A stretch of DNA of 64,000 bases from Naegleria lovaniensis (lineage: Eukaryota > Heterolobosea > Eutetramitea > Acrasida > Naegleriidae), in contig NW_025407866.1 of the NCBI RefSeq assembly GCF_003324165.1, positions 43,543 through 107,542 on the forward strand, in the 5' to 3' direction. Below, piece after piece: positions 50,394 to 62,300 of this stretch. The position numbers were made by a program, and so were the translations under genes. Below the pieces are notes generated by a model. That model saw only the letters and a program-made list of their open reading frames with translations. It was not told where the DNA came from and searched no databases. Positions within the stretch are counted from its first letter, which is position 1, and every line of letters begins with the position of its first letter.

Positions 50394-53300
50394 ATGTATC
50401 CTTCATCCTCGCCATCCAACAAATCTTTCATGAGTTATTACAGTCCAAAGATGGGCTCAACTCCTCCTTCTCATCTTTCCGCTCATCACCAATACCATCA
50501 CCATTCTCATCATTCTCACCATAGTCCTTCTTCTACCAACACAGCTTTGAGCAGCTTGTTGAATTCAGCACAAGCATTGTTGTCTCCTAACAGTAGTAAT
50601 ACTCAATTCATGAGTCAACAACCTCATCATCAACCCTCTCAAGCTGTGAGTAGTGGTGTTTTAAATCCGAGCACTACTAAATTCGGACCTCACATTTTTG
50701 ATAGCTACTTGGAATTGCAAGATGGTACAAGATACTATGGTAAGGCTTTTGGAGCTACCAAGTGCATGAATGAAAAGGATACCAATTGGGATACATCATT
50801 CTCTGTAAGTGGTGAATGTGTATTTACCACTGCAATGGTTGGGTATCCAGAGTCTTTGACAGATCCATCGTATCAAGGACAAATATTGGTGTTAACTTTT
50901 CCACTTGTGGGTAATTATGGAGCTCCTCCATTCAAGAAAAATCAATTACCTTCTGCAGCTACTATGAACAATACTATGGCCAATGAATATGTTGATGATT
51001 TTGGTTTGTTACCTCGTTTAGAGAGTGACAGAATTCATATTCGAGGATTAATTGTTCAAGATTATTCTCACAATTATTCTCATTATGAAGCTATTTGTTC
51101 ACTTCATCGTTGGCTACAAGAATATAATATTCCAGGTATTTATCACGTTGATACCAGAGCAATCACAAAGAAATTAAGAAATGAACGCTCCATGCTTGGC
51201 AGAATTGTCACAGACATTAATGCTGCAGATGAGATGATAAAGTTATGTAAGGAACTTAACTGGTATGATCCAGGTGCAGATCCAGACATTATTACACAAG
51301 TAACATGTAAGGAAGTCAAAGTATACGGGCATGGAAATACCTTTAAGGTTATTGCAATTGACTGCGGAATGAAATATAACATTATTAGAGAGCTTGTGAA
51401 GAGAGACATTGAATTGAAGGTAGTTCCATTCAATTACAATTGGGTTGAAGAAGTTGACCATTTGGATGGTCTATTTATTAGCAATGGACCAGGTAATCCA
51501 AACAATTTTGTTTCTACAATTGAGTATTTAAAGGATTATATTAGAAAAGCATCATCAAAGGAATTACCAATGATCCCTATATTTGGAATTTGTTTGGGTA
51601 ACCAACTTGTTGGTAGAGCTGTTGGAGCATCTGTTTACAAATTACCATTTGGTAATCGTGGTCACAATCAACCTGTAATTGACCAATTGACAAGAAAATG
51701 TTTTATAACCTCCCAAAATCATGGTTATGCTGTTGATAACTCCAGTCTACCCTACAACTTCAAACCATACTTTATTAACGCAAACGACAACAGTAACGAA
51801 GGAATTTATTGCACAAACATGCCAATTTTCACTTCACAATTCCATCCTGAAGCCAAAGGAGGTCCAGAGGACACCTTCTTCCTTTTCGACCAATTTGTTG
51901 ACTTGATGAAATTGAAATGTAATGGCAAATTGTTAGAAATTACCAACTTCGAGTCACACTACAGCAAGGTGTTTGTAAGACATCATAAGAATATGAGAAC
52001 CAAATTTAATGAACTTTTGCAATCTATTGAGGATACATCAGACATTAGCACACCAATTTTCCAACAACAAGAAATATTGATGAAGAAGAGTATCTTCTCG
52101 GCTGAATATAAGAGAGATCCGTCACAAAAACGAGAAAAATCAATTTCCAAGAAACCTCCTCTCCCAAAGAAAGTTATTGTGCTTGGAAGTGGTGGTCTTC
52201 AAATTGGACAAGCAGGTGAATTTGATTACAGTGGTTCACAATGTATTAAGGCCCTCAAAGAAGAGGGAATCTTTACAATTTTAATTAACCCAAATATTGC
52301 TACAGTCCAGACATCGAAGGAACTTGCTGATAGAGTATACTTCGGCCCAGTTACTCCAGATTTTGTTGAAAAAGTTATTGAAAAGGAAGCAGCAGATGGA
52401 TTGTTACTCTCATTCGGAGGTCAGACAGCACTAAATTGTGGTGTTCAATTGCACAAGAGTGGTGTGTTGGAAACATTAGGATGTAGAGTATTAGGTACGC
52501 CAGTTCAATCTATTATTGATACCGAAGATAGAGATATTTTCAATCAAAAGATGAGAGAAATTGGCCAACCAGTTGCCGATTCATGTGCATGTGACAATGT
52601 CGATGAAGCCATTGTTAGTGCACACAAAATTGGATTCCCAGTGATCGTGAGAGCTGCTTTCGCTTTGGGTGGTCTTGGTTCTGGTTTTGCAAATGATGAA
52701 AGAGAGTTAAGAGAATTAGCTACTCAAGCATTAAGCTCATCTCCTCAAATTCTTGTCGAAAAGAGTGTTAAAGGATGGAAAGAGATTGAATATGAAGTTG
52801 TAAGAGACTCTAACGACAATTGCATTACAGTTTGTAACATGGAAAACTTTGATCCTGTTGGCATCCATACTGGTGAGTCAATTGTCGTTGCTCCTTCTCA
52901 AACTCTTAATAATGACGAATATCATATGCTCAGAACTGCAGCTATTAAGGTGATTAGACACTTGGGAATTGTTGGAGAATGTAATATTCAATATGCTCTC
53001 AATCCTTACAGTAGAGAATATGTAATCATTGAAGTCAATGCTCGTCTTAGTAGAAGCTCTGCCTTAGCAAGCAAAGCCACAGGATATCCTCTTGCTTTTG
53101 TTGCTGCGAAGCTCTCATTGGGAATGGAATTAATTGATATTAAGAATTCAGTGACAAAGGAAACTACTGCATGCTTTGAGCCAGCTCTTGACTATTGTGT
53201 TGTTAAAATGCCAAGATGGGATTTGAAAAAGTTTGTTCGTGTCTCTACTAACATTGGAAGTGCAATGAAGAGCGTTGGTGAAGTCATGGCTATTGGTCGT

Positions 53301-56042
53301 AATTTTGAAGAAGCCATTCAAAAAGCTATTCGTATGGTCAACACGAGTTATAGAGGATTTGAAACCACTGGATCACTATTTGATTATGAAAAGCTATTGA
53401 AGACCATTCCAAATAACATTATTCAACCAAATAGCAATCCATTTGCAATTCCAACAGTGATCAATGCTAAGGAAGAGGTTAAACAAAGAGTAATTAGAGA
53501 ATTGTTACATCCAACAGATCAAAGAATTTTCGCAATTGCTCTGGCCATGGACTTGTTTGACATGACCGTAGACCAAATTCATCAATTCACACAAATTGAT
53601 CGTTGGTTCTTGTACAAGCTCAATAACATTGTACAAACCAGAAAGGCACTCAAAGGAGTCGGCAAGTATATGCAATCAACTGTTGACATTCCATACCCTC
53701 TCTTAATTCTCTCAAAGCAGCAAGGTTTCTCAGATTTGCAAATAGCATCTTACCTTCCAAACTCTGTGTTCCAAAACTTTGTTCCAGATTCGTCTTTCCC
53801 TTACAAATTATCCTCAAAAGATCATTTAACAAATATTGATAAGGAATTGATCGTTAGATATGTCAGAAAGTATATTCACAAGATTCAACCAATTGTTAAA
53901 CAAATTGACACCTTAGCAGCAGAGTATCCTGCCCAAACAAATTATCTTTATACAACCTATAACGCTGGAATCAACAGCATTGCATTACCTGATGAGAAAT
54001 CCCAAAATAAGTCCAAATTTGTATATCCTGATCATCATCTCCACCATGATGTGACATTTAATGATAAGGGTGTTATGGTTTTGGGAAGTGGAGTTTATAG
54101 AATTGGTAGCAGTGTAGAATTTGATTATTGTGGTGTGATGTGTATTCGTGAGTTAAGAAGATTAGGATTTAAGACTGTCATGATCAATTACAATCCAGAA
54201 ACTGTTTCTACTGATTATGACGAACCAGATCGCCTCTATTTTGAAGAACTGAGTCTTGAAAGAGTGATGGATATTTATGAACAAGAATCATGTTCTAGTG
54301 CTATAATTAGCGTTGGAGGTCAACAACCCAATAACATTGCTCTTCCTCTCGATAAGCAATGTAATGTGAATATTCTTGGAACAAGTGCAGATTCCATTGA
54401 CTCATGTGAAGACAGAAACAAGTTCAGCAAACTTTTAGATTCTCTTGTCGACAATCGAGGAGAGAAACTTGTCTATCAACCTGAGTGGGCTGCTCTAACT
54501 ACTGTTGAAGATGCTCTTTATTTTGCCAACAAGGTTCAATACCCAGTTTTGATTAGACCAAGTTATGTATTGAGTGGTGCAGCTATGAATGTGGCGTACT
54601 CAGACACTGAATTATTACAACAATTGTATGAAGCTGCTGACGTTTCAAGCGAACATCCTGTTGTTATTTCCAAGTTCTATGAAAACGCCAAAGAAATTGA
54701 AATTGATGGTGTTGCTCAAAATGGATTTATTATCATTGATGCTATCAGTGAGCATGTAGAAAGAGCAGGAACTCATAGTGGAGATGCTACTTTAATTTGT
54801 CCACCTTACAGCTTGAGTTTTGATATTCAAGATCTTATTAGAGAAAAGGCAGCTCTTATTGCCAAAGCACTTAACATTAGTGGTCCATTCAATATGCAAT
54901 TCCTCTTTGATAATGAACTTCCACATGACAGTGCGAACAATACTCAACCATCTTCATGGAGTGACGAAGAGGAAGACCCACAAGAGGAAGCTCTCAAGTT
55001 ATATAGAAGTTTATCAAAGAGATTGAGAGTTATTGAATGCAATTTAAGAGCCTCAAGATCATTCCCATTCGTATCAAAGACTCTTGATTTGGACTTTATC
55101 GCCCTAGCAGCCAAAGTTTTCACAAATACCTTCCTTTTACCATCAAATATTGAGCAAATGACATCCAAACAGAAAGTACCAACTCAAAATTATTATGAGC
55201 AAATGAATTTATTGAATGAAATTGCTCAACTACGTTCCAATAATCAACAGCAACAATCCTCTCCAAATCACAATGAGTTGATTGATAAATACTCAATGAC
55301 CTATGAATCCATTCAAAGAAAACGATTCTGTAAATCGTTCTACGGATGTAAGACTCCAATGTTTTCATTCAAGAGATTGGCTGATTGTGATCCAAAATTG
55401 GGTGTAGAAATGGCCAGTACTGGTGAAGTGGCATGCTTTGGACAAACTGTCAGAGATGCCTTCTTAAAGGGCATGAGTAGTGCATTCCCAAATTTACCAA
55501 CTTCATTAGATCATCGTAGTAAGAGCGTGTTAATTGCCTCATTCCCTCACTCAACCAAGGCCAATATGGAGTTAATTAACCATTTACTTCAATCTATTTA
55601 CATTCTATATCAACATTTACGATACACTATTTATGTTTCACCCTACGTTGCTGAGAAATTGTCTCAAAACTTACCCCAGCTCAAATATCACGTGCTACAG
55701 TTGCAGCAATATGTGCCGCTTGATGAAAGAGGAATTTGTCTTGCCAGCCAATTGAAGTTAGACGAGGAGGCTGAGATTTTGAAGAAGATTGGCTCTGACA
55801 TTAGCATGATTGTTGACGTTCCATTCCCAGACAACAACCAAAAGTTAAAGGAACAACATTATCTCATCAGACGAAAAGCAATCAATTACGATAGACATTT
55901 ATTCAACAACTACGAAGTGTTTAACCTGTATGTGAAATGTTTAAAGGATTTGAAAGACAAGAAGCAAAATTTGGATACATTGAATGTTAACCCATACTCG
56001 CATTACCTTGAACTTCAAGCTACAGACTTGAGACTTTGTTAA
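50394..56042 (+). CDS. Glutamine-dependent carbamoyl-phosphate synthase II (amidotransferase-synthetase fusion)
   Basis: 1882 residues, intronless. Residues 1-100 are His/Ser-rich. The small-chain and class-I glutamine amidotransferase part spans about 105-510: GLFISNGPGNP, nucleophile Cys400 in FGICLGNQ, and His484/Glu486 in FHPEAKGGPEDT. The synthetase starts near 594 (VIVLGSGGLQIGQAGEFDYS) and its second half near 1225 (VMVLGSGVYRIGSSVEFDY); both ATP-grasp halves are recognisable (FPVIVRAAFALGGLGSG, YPVLIRPSYVLSGAAMN). A C-terminal MGS-like regulatory domain starts near 1711. It makes carbamoyl phosphate from Gln, bicarbonate and ATP. No dihydroorotase or ATCase domain follows, unlike CAD. 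A charged Gln-rich insertion (about 1515-1640) accounts for extra length. Confidence 0.95.
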   Translation: MYPSSSPSNKSFMSYYSPKMGSTPPSHLSAHHQYHHHSHHSHHSPSSTNTALSSLLNSAQALLSPNSSNTQFMSQQPHHQPSQAVSSGVLNPSTTKFGPHIFDSYLELQDGTRYYGKAFGATKCMNEKDTNWDTSFSVSGECVFTTAMVGYPESLTDPSYQGQILVLTFPLVGNYGAPPFKKNQLPSAATMNNTMANEYVDDFGLLPRLESDRIHIRGLIVQDYSHNYSHYEAICSLHRWLQEYNIPGIYHVDTRAITKKLRNERSMLGRIVTDINAADEMIKLCKELNWYDPGADPDIITQVTCKEVKVYGHGNTFKVIAIDCGMKYNIIRELVKRDIELKVVPFNYNWVEEVDHLDGLFISNGPGNPNNFVSTIEYLKDYIRKASSKELPMIPIFGICLGNQLVGRAVGASVYKLPFGNRGHNQPVIDQLTRKCFITSQNHGYAVDNSSLPYNFKPYFINANDNSNEGIYCTNMPIFTSQFHPEAKGGPEDTFFLFDQFVDLMKLKCNGKLLEITNFESHYSKVFVRHHKNMRTKFNELLQSIEDTSDISTPIFQQQEILMKKSIFSAEYKRDPSQKREKSISKKPPLPKKVIVLGSGGLQIGQAGEFDYSGSQCIKALKEEGIFTILINPNIATVQTSKELADRVYFGPVTPDFVEKVIEKEAADGLLLSFGGQTALNCGVQLHKSGVLETLGCRVLGTPVQSIIDTEDRDIFNQKMREIGQPVADSCACDNVDEAIVSAHKIGFPVIVRAAFALGGLGSGFANDERELRELATQALSSSPQILVEKSVKGWKEIEYEVVRDSNDNCITVCNMENFDPVGIHTGESIVVAPSQTLNNDEYHMLRTAAIKVIRHLGIVGECNIQYALNPYSREYVIIEVNARLSRSSALASKATGYPLAFVAAKLSLGMELIDIKNSVTKETTACFEPALDYCVVKMPRWDLKKFVRVSTNIGSAMKSVGEVMAIGRNFEEAIQKAIRMVNTSYRGFETTGSLFDYEKLLKTIPNNIIQPNSNPFAIPTVINAKEEVKQRVIRELLHPTDQRIFAIALAMDLFDMTVDQIHQFTQIDRWFLYKLNNIVQTRKALKGVGKYMQSTVDIPYPLLILSKQQGFSDLQIASYLPNSVFQNFVPDSSFPYKLSSKDHLTNIDKELIVRYVRKYIHKIQPIVKQIDTLAAEYPAQTNYLYTTYNAGINSIALPDEKSQNKSKFVYPDHHLHHDVTFNDKGVMVLGSGVYRIGSSVEFDYCGVMCIRELRRLGFKTVMINYNPETVSTDYDEPDRLYFEELSLERVMDIYEQESCSSAIISVGGQQPNNIALPLDKQCNVNILGTSADSIDSCEDRNKFSKLLDSLVDNRGEKLVYQPEWAALTTVEDALYFANKVQYPVLIRPSYVLSGAAMNVAYSDTELLQQLYEAADVSSEHPVVISKFYENAKEIEIDGVAQNGFIIIDAISEHVERAGTHSGDATLICPPYSLSFDIQDLIREKAALIAKALNISGPFNMQFLFDNELPHDSANNTQPSSWSDEEEDPQEEALKLYRSLSKRLRVIECNLRASRSFPFVSKTLDLDFIALAAKVFTNTFLLPSNIEQMTSKQKVPTQNYYEQMNLLNEIAQLRSNNQQQQSSPNHNELIDKYSMTYESIQRKRFCKSFYGCKTPMFSFKRLADCDPKLGVEMASTGEVACFGQTVRDAFLKGMSSAFPNLPTSLDHRSKSVLIASFPHSTKANMELINHLLQSIYILYQHLRYTIYVSPYVAEKLSQNLPQLKYHVLQLQQYVPLDERGICLASQLKLDEEAEILKKIGSDISMIVDVPFPDNNQKLKEQHYLIRRKAINYDRHLFNNYEVFNLYVKCLKDLKDKKQNLDTLNVNPYSHYLELQATDLRLC

Positions 56043-56243
56043 AGCGAAAATGAACATGTCAACAAGCGTAATTAAACATGCTAAACAAGGTAAATCTACT
56101 ACTAATTTCAAATTAAGACAAGCATCTATTTTAATCATGTGAAATTTGCCATGTGACTCGGGTTGTATAGCCAATAACGACATGACAAATTCATTATTGG
56201 ACGGTTGGAACGTGCTGATTGGTGGGATAGAAAAATCAAAACT

Positions 56244-57325
56244 TTAATAATAATAGCTCTTCTTGACTGCTGGCTTCAATATTTGGAATGAACACATCAA
56301 AGTTTCATCTACGGACATCATTGCGCCTGCATTATCAAATTCGTTACAGTAGTTTGGTGCACTGAAAATCGTCACCAATTGTCTCTTGGCGAAGAATTTA
56401 TATCCATCTTCTACTACTTGGTGAGCACGACAAACAAGATCCAAATCGTGTTTTTTCAGGAATTTTTCTACAACATCACTTCCAAAAGTAAATGATACTC
56501 CTCTATCATTTTCTCCCCATCCTTGGATTCCTTCTTCAGGATCACTCCACAATAAATCGCAAAGTAAACCGCTATCTGGTACATCGCTAAAATCGGTCAC
56601 ACAAACTACTGCACAATCGTGTGTGTACTTACGTTGGACGCATTACTTTTCTGATTTGTTCCATGTTATGAAGTTCTGGTGACAATCCACCATGCATACA
56701 GAATATTTTCTCATCTATGATTGCTGCAACTGGCATACAGTTGAAACAATCAGTAAAGCTCTTCCATAATCTTATGGAGTATCTCCTTTTACATTCATCG
56801 TAAAATCCGTAAATTCTGTTAATAGAAGCACACTCTAATAACAACATTAAACATTACAAACAGGTTTGATCAATGTACATACCGTGATTACCTCTCAAGA
56901 GGAAGAAATTTTCTGGATATTTGATTTTGTAGGCGAGTAAAAGGCAGATAGTTTCTAATGATTGCTTTCCTCTGTCCACATAGTCACCTAAAAAGAGATA
57001 ATTAGCTTCTGGTGGGAATCCTCCATATTCAAACAATCTCAATAGATCATAATATTGCCCGTGTACATCTCCGCAAATTTTAATAGGTGCTTCGAGCTCC
57101 AGCAATGGAGGTTGAGATATGAATATTTCCCTAGATTTTAATATTAATTGTTTGATTTCGTTTTCAGTTAGGTTCACTAGTACGCACAGTGGATGATGAG
57201 TTCATCAAATGATTACCATACCGAAAATACAAACCTTGTTTTCCAGGTCGAGAACCTCTAACCTCTAATAATTTGAAAATGATGCCATCAATATCGATGT
57301 CTGTTGGTGTTGTAGGAGTAGACAT
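56244..57325 (-). CDS. Protein phosphatase 1 catalytic subunit (four exons)
   Basis: Exons 57235-57325, 56883-57176, 56633-56834 and 56244-56586; introns 58, 48 and 46 bp, all GT-AG; product 309 residues, normal for PP1. Metal-binding motifs [19 protein letters not shown] and [20 protein letters not shown] are intact, the last only after splicing. [20 protein letters not shown] and [20 protein letters not shown] (beta12-beta13 loop) follow, with a short tail lacking the vertebrate Pro-Thr phospho-site. PP1 dephosphorylates Ser/Thr on many targets through regulatory subunits. Near-complete match to animal PP1 rather than PP2A ([20 protein letters not shown] is PP1-type). Confidence 0.97.
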
Positions 57326-59324
57326 GATGATGTATATATGTATTTACGAAAGTTGTTGTACGTTAAATTAAAAGTGGAAGATATCAGCAAAGAAAAAAAA
57401 AGTCGTCTGATGATTGTTGTTGTTGTATATATTTACTCAAGATTCCAACAACGTTCAATGTAGTGGGAATATATATTGTAGTTGATGATGATAAAATGAT
57501 GCAACAGCTGCGGTGATGATGGTATTCTTTGCAGCGCTGGGAAGAGAGATGGCTGATGTGGAGCAGCGCCGATTCGATTTTTTTTTGGATGGCGGTTGTC
57601 GCGCCATTTTAACGGTTGACCATTACAATTATGGTCATGTCAAACGAATATCTTTACGAAATTAAGAGTGACACACAGTGGTTTAACCCGAGCCAAAATA
57701 CTCCAGCGAATTTGTTGGCGAGTTGGCGAGGGTCAACGTTTCTTGATGCATCATTTGAGTGCTTTTGTTTATGTACTTTATTGCACAACAACTTGCCTCA
57801 GTTCCAACCGAGAGGGTGTATGCCTTGTAAAGCTTTAGGCAGATCCGCCCGGAATTGCATAACGATTTTTGGCAAAATACAAATAGTACATGCAGAACAT
57901 TTGCAACTCGTGAGAACAACAATATTTGGATGAAACATGATAATAAGGGACTAATAAATGGCAGCAACAACAACAACCGATAAAACTTGAAAATAACCCT
58001 AAGGGACTACTCAATAACGAGCCGTGAGGGGCAGAAGTATGGACGGATCACGATTACGAGCGGGTGGGTGATGAATATAGTGATACTTCTTCTGATGAAG
58101 AGTCTGATGAGTCCTAGGAAATGACATCATTGGTTCGTATTGAATCTCTCAAAAGGGCATCATTGGTTCGGAAGGCTTGCTGTTGTTCATTATCATCACC
58201 ACCCTACCCGAACGATAGAAAATATTTATTATTATTAAGGATATTTTTTTGAGTGTTCGAATTCTTGCTAAATATTGAGTTGGAGAACAATCATGCGAAA
58301 TGCACTCAACACCTGGCCACCCACTCCGATGTTCAAGTCCATTGATCATCATGGTTGTTTCTATTTTGAATAATAATCATTGCGTATTAAAACGATTGTT
58401 GAACCAATAATAAACAAAAACAACACGGTTATTCATCAACACTTTAAAGCAGTAACCGAAAAACAGGTCCTGCCATCAAAATCATCAAAAATAACCTTCT
58501 CCTTGATGCCATCTCGTTGAAGCTGTTGTGGTGAGAGTACAAGCGGTGGGTATGATTATCAATGAACAACCTTCAAGCGGAGCATTCTCCATGTATAAAC
58601 ATGGACGACAACCCTGTTTCTCCCTCACGAGAGTTCTCCATACTACTGGATACAGTAGATCAGCGAGAAGGTATTGCCAGTGTAAAAACGATGAAAGGGT
58701 TGCAATGATTATAATTTAACAAAATCATCAAAATTGTGGGTTTTGAAAAATATGTTTGATAAGCAATTTTTAACAATTAATCATCATTTACAACATACAA
58801 CCAACATCCACCACGCTTATTTCAATCATGAGAGTCTTTTGACTTTGTCTTCATCTATTCTACTCAATTAGAAATTGATTTTCCAAGTTTTTATCAACGC
58901 GAGGGTGTTGTATGTTTGATTGTATTTAAAACTAAGGCGCGATGAATGTAAATAATTTGTGTCTTGTGAAAAAGAATCTGGTACAAGTATAGGGATTACA
59001 AAAAATTACCAAACAAAGATTTTTAATTAGCGAAAGGAATTTGTCACCCTATCTCGAATACACGTGCAAGTATGGATGTCATGGCTTCCATTTTCGGTGA
59101 AATCATAAATATTACTTGATCCTACAGATACCCCTAAATAAGGAATTTATGAAATGGGTAAAAATTAATGCAATTTCGAAATTGGTGCTACAAATTTCTC
59201 GAATTGAATTATTAAACGTTGAAAATGGTAATTTAAAACGTAATGGTAGGACATTAAGAATACAATAAATACATGCTGAATTTTAGTTGTGTTATTGAAT
59301 CATCATTAAAAAAAACAATTCATC
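57326..59324. other. 2-kb gene-poor stretch upstream of the Fanzor gene
   Basis: No credible complete gene. It contains the PP1 promoter; poly-T/GTT-rich sequence near 57400-57430; a 106-codon open frame at 57616-57933 with no recognisable features; an acidic tail-like reading at 58031-58117 (EYSDTSSDEESDES then stop) that could be a terminal exon or gene remnant; and a duplicated CATCATTGGTTCG near 58125-58175. The last 500 bp are very AT-rich. The left boundary of a possible Fanzor-bearing element would lie in here but I could not identify it. Confidence 0.45.
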
Positions 59325-62300
59325 ATGAACAACCAGAGTCGTGAGGAGAATAATTCAAACAACCCTCGTTTCACCTCCTCCCATCATCCATTCCTTCAAC
59401 CTATATTCCCACCAAATCCCAATCTTTTCACTCAACAAAATCCATCCTCTCAACCAATTTTCCCTCCAAATCCCGCCATTTTCTCCCCAAATCTCTCTTT
59501 TCAACCTAGATTTCCTCCACCATGGATTCCTCTAAATACCTTCTCTCCTCAATTATATCCAATCATTCCCCCATTTCCTCCAAGAACTTCAGAACAAACA
59601 TCAACAAAGGACCAAGAATCACCCAAGTTGGAACATGTTGACAATACCAATATCAACCCCATCAAATCACCCAATCCTACCAGAGAAATTGAAAAAACCT
59701 TTCAAAATTCAAAGAGAGTCTTGGCGATAAAGGGGCAACCACAAATGATATGCAAACATCCTTATCAAAAACGTTCCATGATGGAACGTATTGATAAATG
59801 GCGTAAATTGAAAGGCGTTGGTGGTTTTGGTGGTTTCTCTATCCCTCCATACATACCAATGGCGCAAATTAAATTTTCGCCATGTGAACACACTTTAAGT
59901 GATCATTACAAGTGTGAGGAAGAAAGAGCAAAGAAAAAGAAGAAGGTTGCTTCTCATTGGCAGAGATTGGAAGTATTGAAAGACGTATCTACTGTTGATA
60001 AATTTGGAGACTTATTAAGGACTGCTTATTTGGAGCGTGGAATTAGTATTGAACCTCTCTCTCTCGATCAAGGAAAAGCATACGCAACCCAAGAACATTA
60101 CATGTTGTTATTTTTAAAACAATTCAATCTGGAATGGAGCAAAATTGGTACTTTCTTTTTTGATAGATCCATCAACTCATTGAAGAAAAAGTATAAGAAA
60201 TTGAAAAGAAAGATTAATCGTGCCAGATTGGAAGGAGCGTATGATGCTTCAGATGCAACAAATTTTATCATTCAATGGAGTGTCGATGATTTAACCTTTT
60301 CAGAATTCACTGATAGTAACACCTTTACCTCTACTGTATCGATAACTTTTCCAGAAACATGGACAAATTCTGATCATTACCAGAAAATGATTATGAAACT
60401 TGGTCAATTAAGTCCATCCAAACCCTTACCGTTAAGACAAGCACAACCATCATCGAACAAGTCCAATGTATCAACGACTCCAGGAGAACCTTATTCACAG
60501 TCGGAAGAGGATTTAATTGTGACATCCTTGCGGAAGGGAATGAATTTGGAACAAATTTACCGAGATTACTTTATACACCGAACATTTCAGTCGCTGAAAA
60601 ATAAGGTTCGACGGTTAAAAAAAAGGCAACTCTATCACAAACAACAACCATCGAAGAAGAGATTGAATAAGAGAAGGATGGTTCCCAATTCCACTGTTTC
60701 AACTGATTCAAAGGAGTTAAGAAAACCGTTTTGGCATGATGATACGGTTGATCGTTTGAACAAGACTTGTCCTGTGTCATGTTTTGCCAAGAATGGTTTG
60801 AAAATACCGACCCAAAGTTGGTTTACCCTCTCCGTTCGCCAACGATGTCCATCCACAAAACCACCTCCGAGCAAGAAGGAATTGGTAGAAAAAGTGTGGT
60901 GCAAATCAGAAACTTGGAAAAAGACGCCATGTAAGTGTGGAAATTCCAAGTTTAAAAGGACAGTCTGCTCGTTCAACGGACGCAAGTTTGGGTCAGAAAA
61001 GAAGAAGCTTGTTCAGGAATTCAAGCAAGTATCTGCGTTAGAGGAGTCTTTAACAATGCTTCAAGAGAACGGAGTGAATTCATCCACGACTGCTGAGAAT
61101 GAAGTGAGTTCATCTGCGACTGCTGTGAACGAAGTGAATTCATCCACTACTGCAGAGAATGAAGTGAATTCATCTACGATTGCTGAGAATGGAGTGAGTT
61201 CATCTACGACTGCTGAGAATGGAGTCAATTCATCTACGATTGCTGAGAATGAAGTGAGTTCATCTACGACTGCTGAGAATGGAGTCAATTCCTCCACTAC
61301 TGCGGAATCAAAGGAAAAAGCTGATGACACTATCGAGAAATTGCTAAAACAAATTTACACCTCCTTCTCAATCTCAAACGAAGACAATTATTTTGTGAGA
61401 ACAAAGAAAGTGAGATTGAAACTCACCTCAGAACAAAAGAAGGTCTTTGAAAGATTTTTCTTCAATTCTAACCATGCTTATAATGAAGCATGTCTCCTTC
61501 ATTTCATGTTAGAGCAAAACAAGGGAAAAACACTCCTTACCACCACAGAAGACGATTACTTTAAAATTTTGAAGAATCCCCAAACCAACCTGAGATTCAA
61601 ACAAACTAGGTGGCTATGGGATCAAGAGTTGAAACATTGTCCAGCAGATATTAAATTGAACGCTGTGAAAGACTTTGTCAAGGCTGAGAAAATTACTAGA
61701 TATAAAAACAAGCAAGCAGCAGAAAAGGAATCCAAAGAGGCTGCTCGAAAGGCCAAAACCAAATTTCTTAAAGATGTTCAAAAAGGAAAGAAGGAGATGA
61801 TTACTGATGAGGAATTGAACGAAAGATTTAATCCCAAGCATTTTACTCGACAACCTCGTGAATTCGAAATGAAAGGACGAAGCAATCAACATCCATATCA
61901 GTCGTTCAAAGTGAGAGACATTTCATTATCACAGGAAGGAGTGTTGTTAAAACCTACCTTTTTTAAAGGGAATGAAAGTGCATGTCCTTCCAAGAAATCT
62001 ACGGATCATCTTTTGAAATTTTATTATCCTGCAAGAGCACGAAAGTGGTTAAAGGAAGAGATTGGTATGTATATATATGTATTTCGATTTTACTTACATG
62101 TGATTTGAATCCCTTACATGAATGTGATTGATTCATGTGATTGGAACTTTTCTGAATTCTAATTTTTCCATGATCCGTCTGCCCTTTGCCTGCCCAAACA
62201 TCAAGACAACAAAAAATTTTCACACGAGACAACCTTTGTACGAGAAAGAGGAAGATATTTTGTTTGCCTTCCAGTCCGTTATCACAAAGCTTTAACTCGA

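Noticed and set aside
57616-57933. 106-codon plus-strand ORF upstream of Fanzor
   Set aside because: No domain and matched by a similar-length minus-strand frame. I could not connect it by a frame-preserving intron to the acidic fragment at 58 kb; trial junctions create stops.
61065-61304. CRISPR array
   Set aside because: The 30-bp repeats are contiguous without spacers, stay in frame and encode a peptide repeat.
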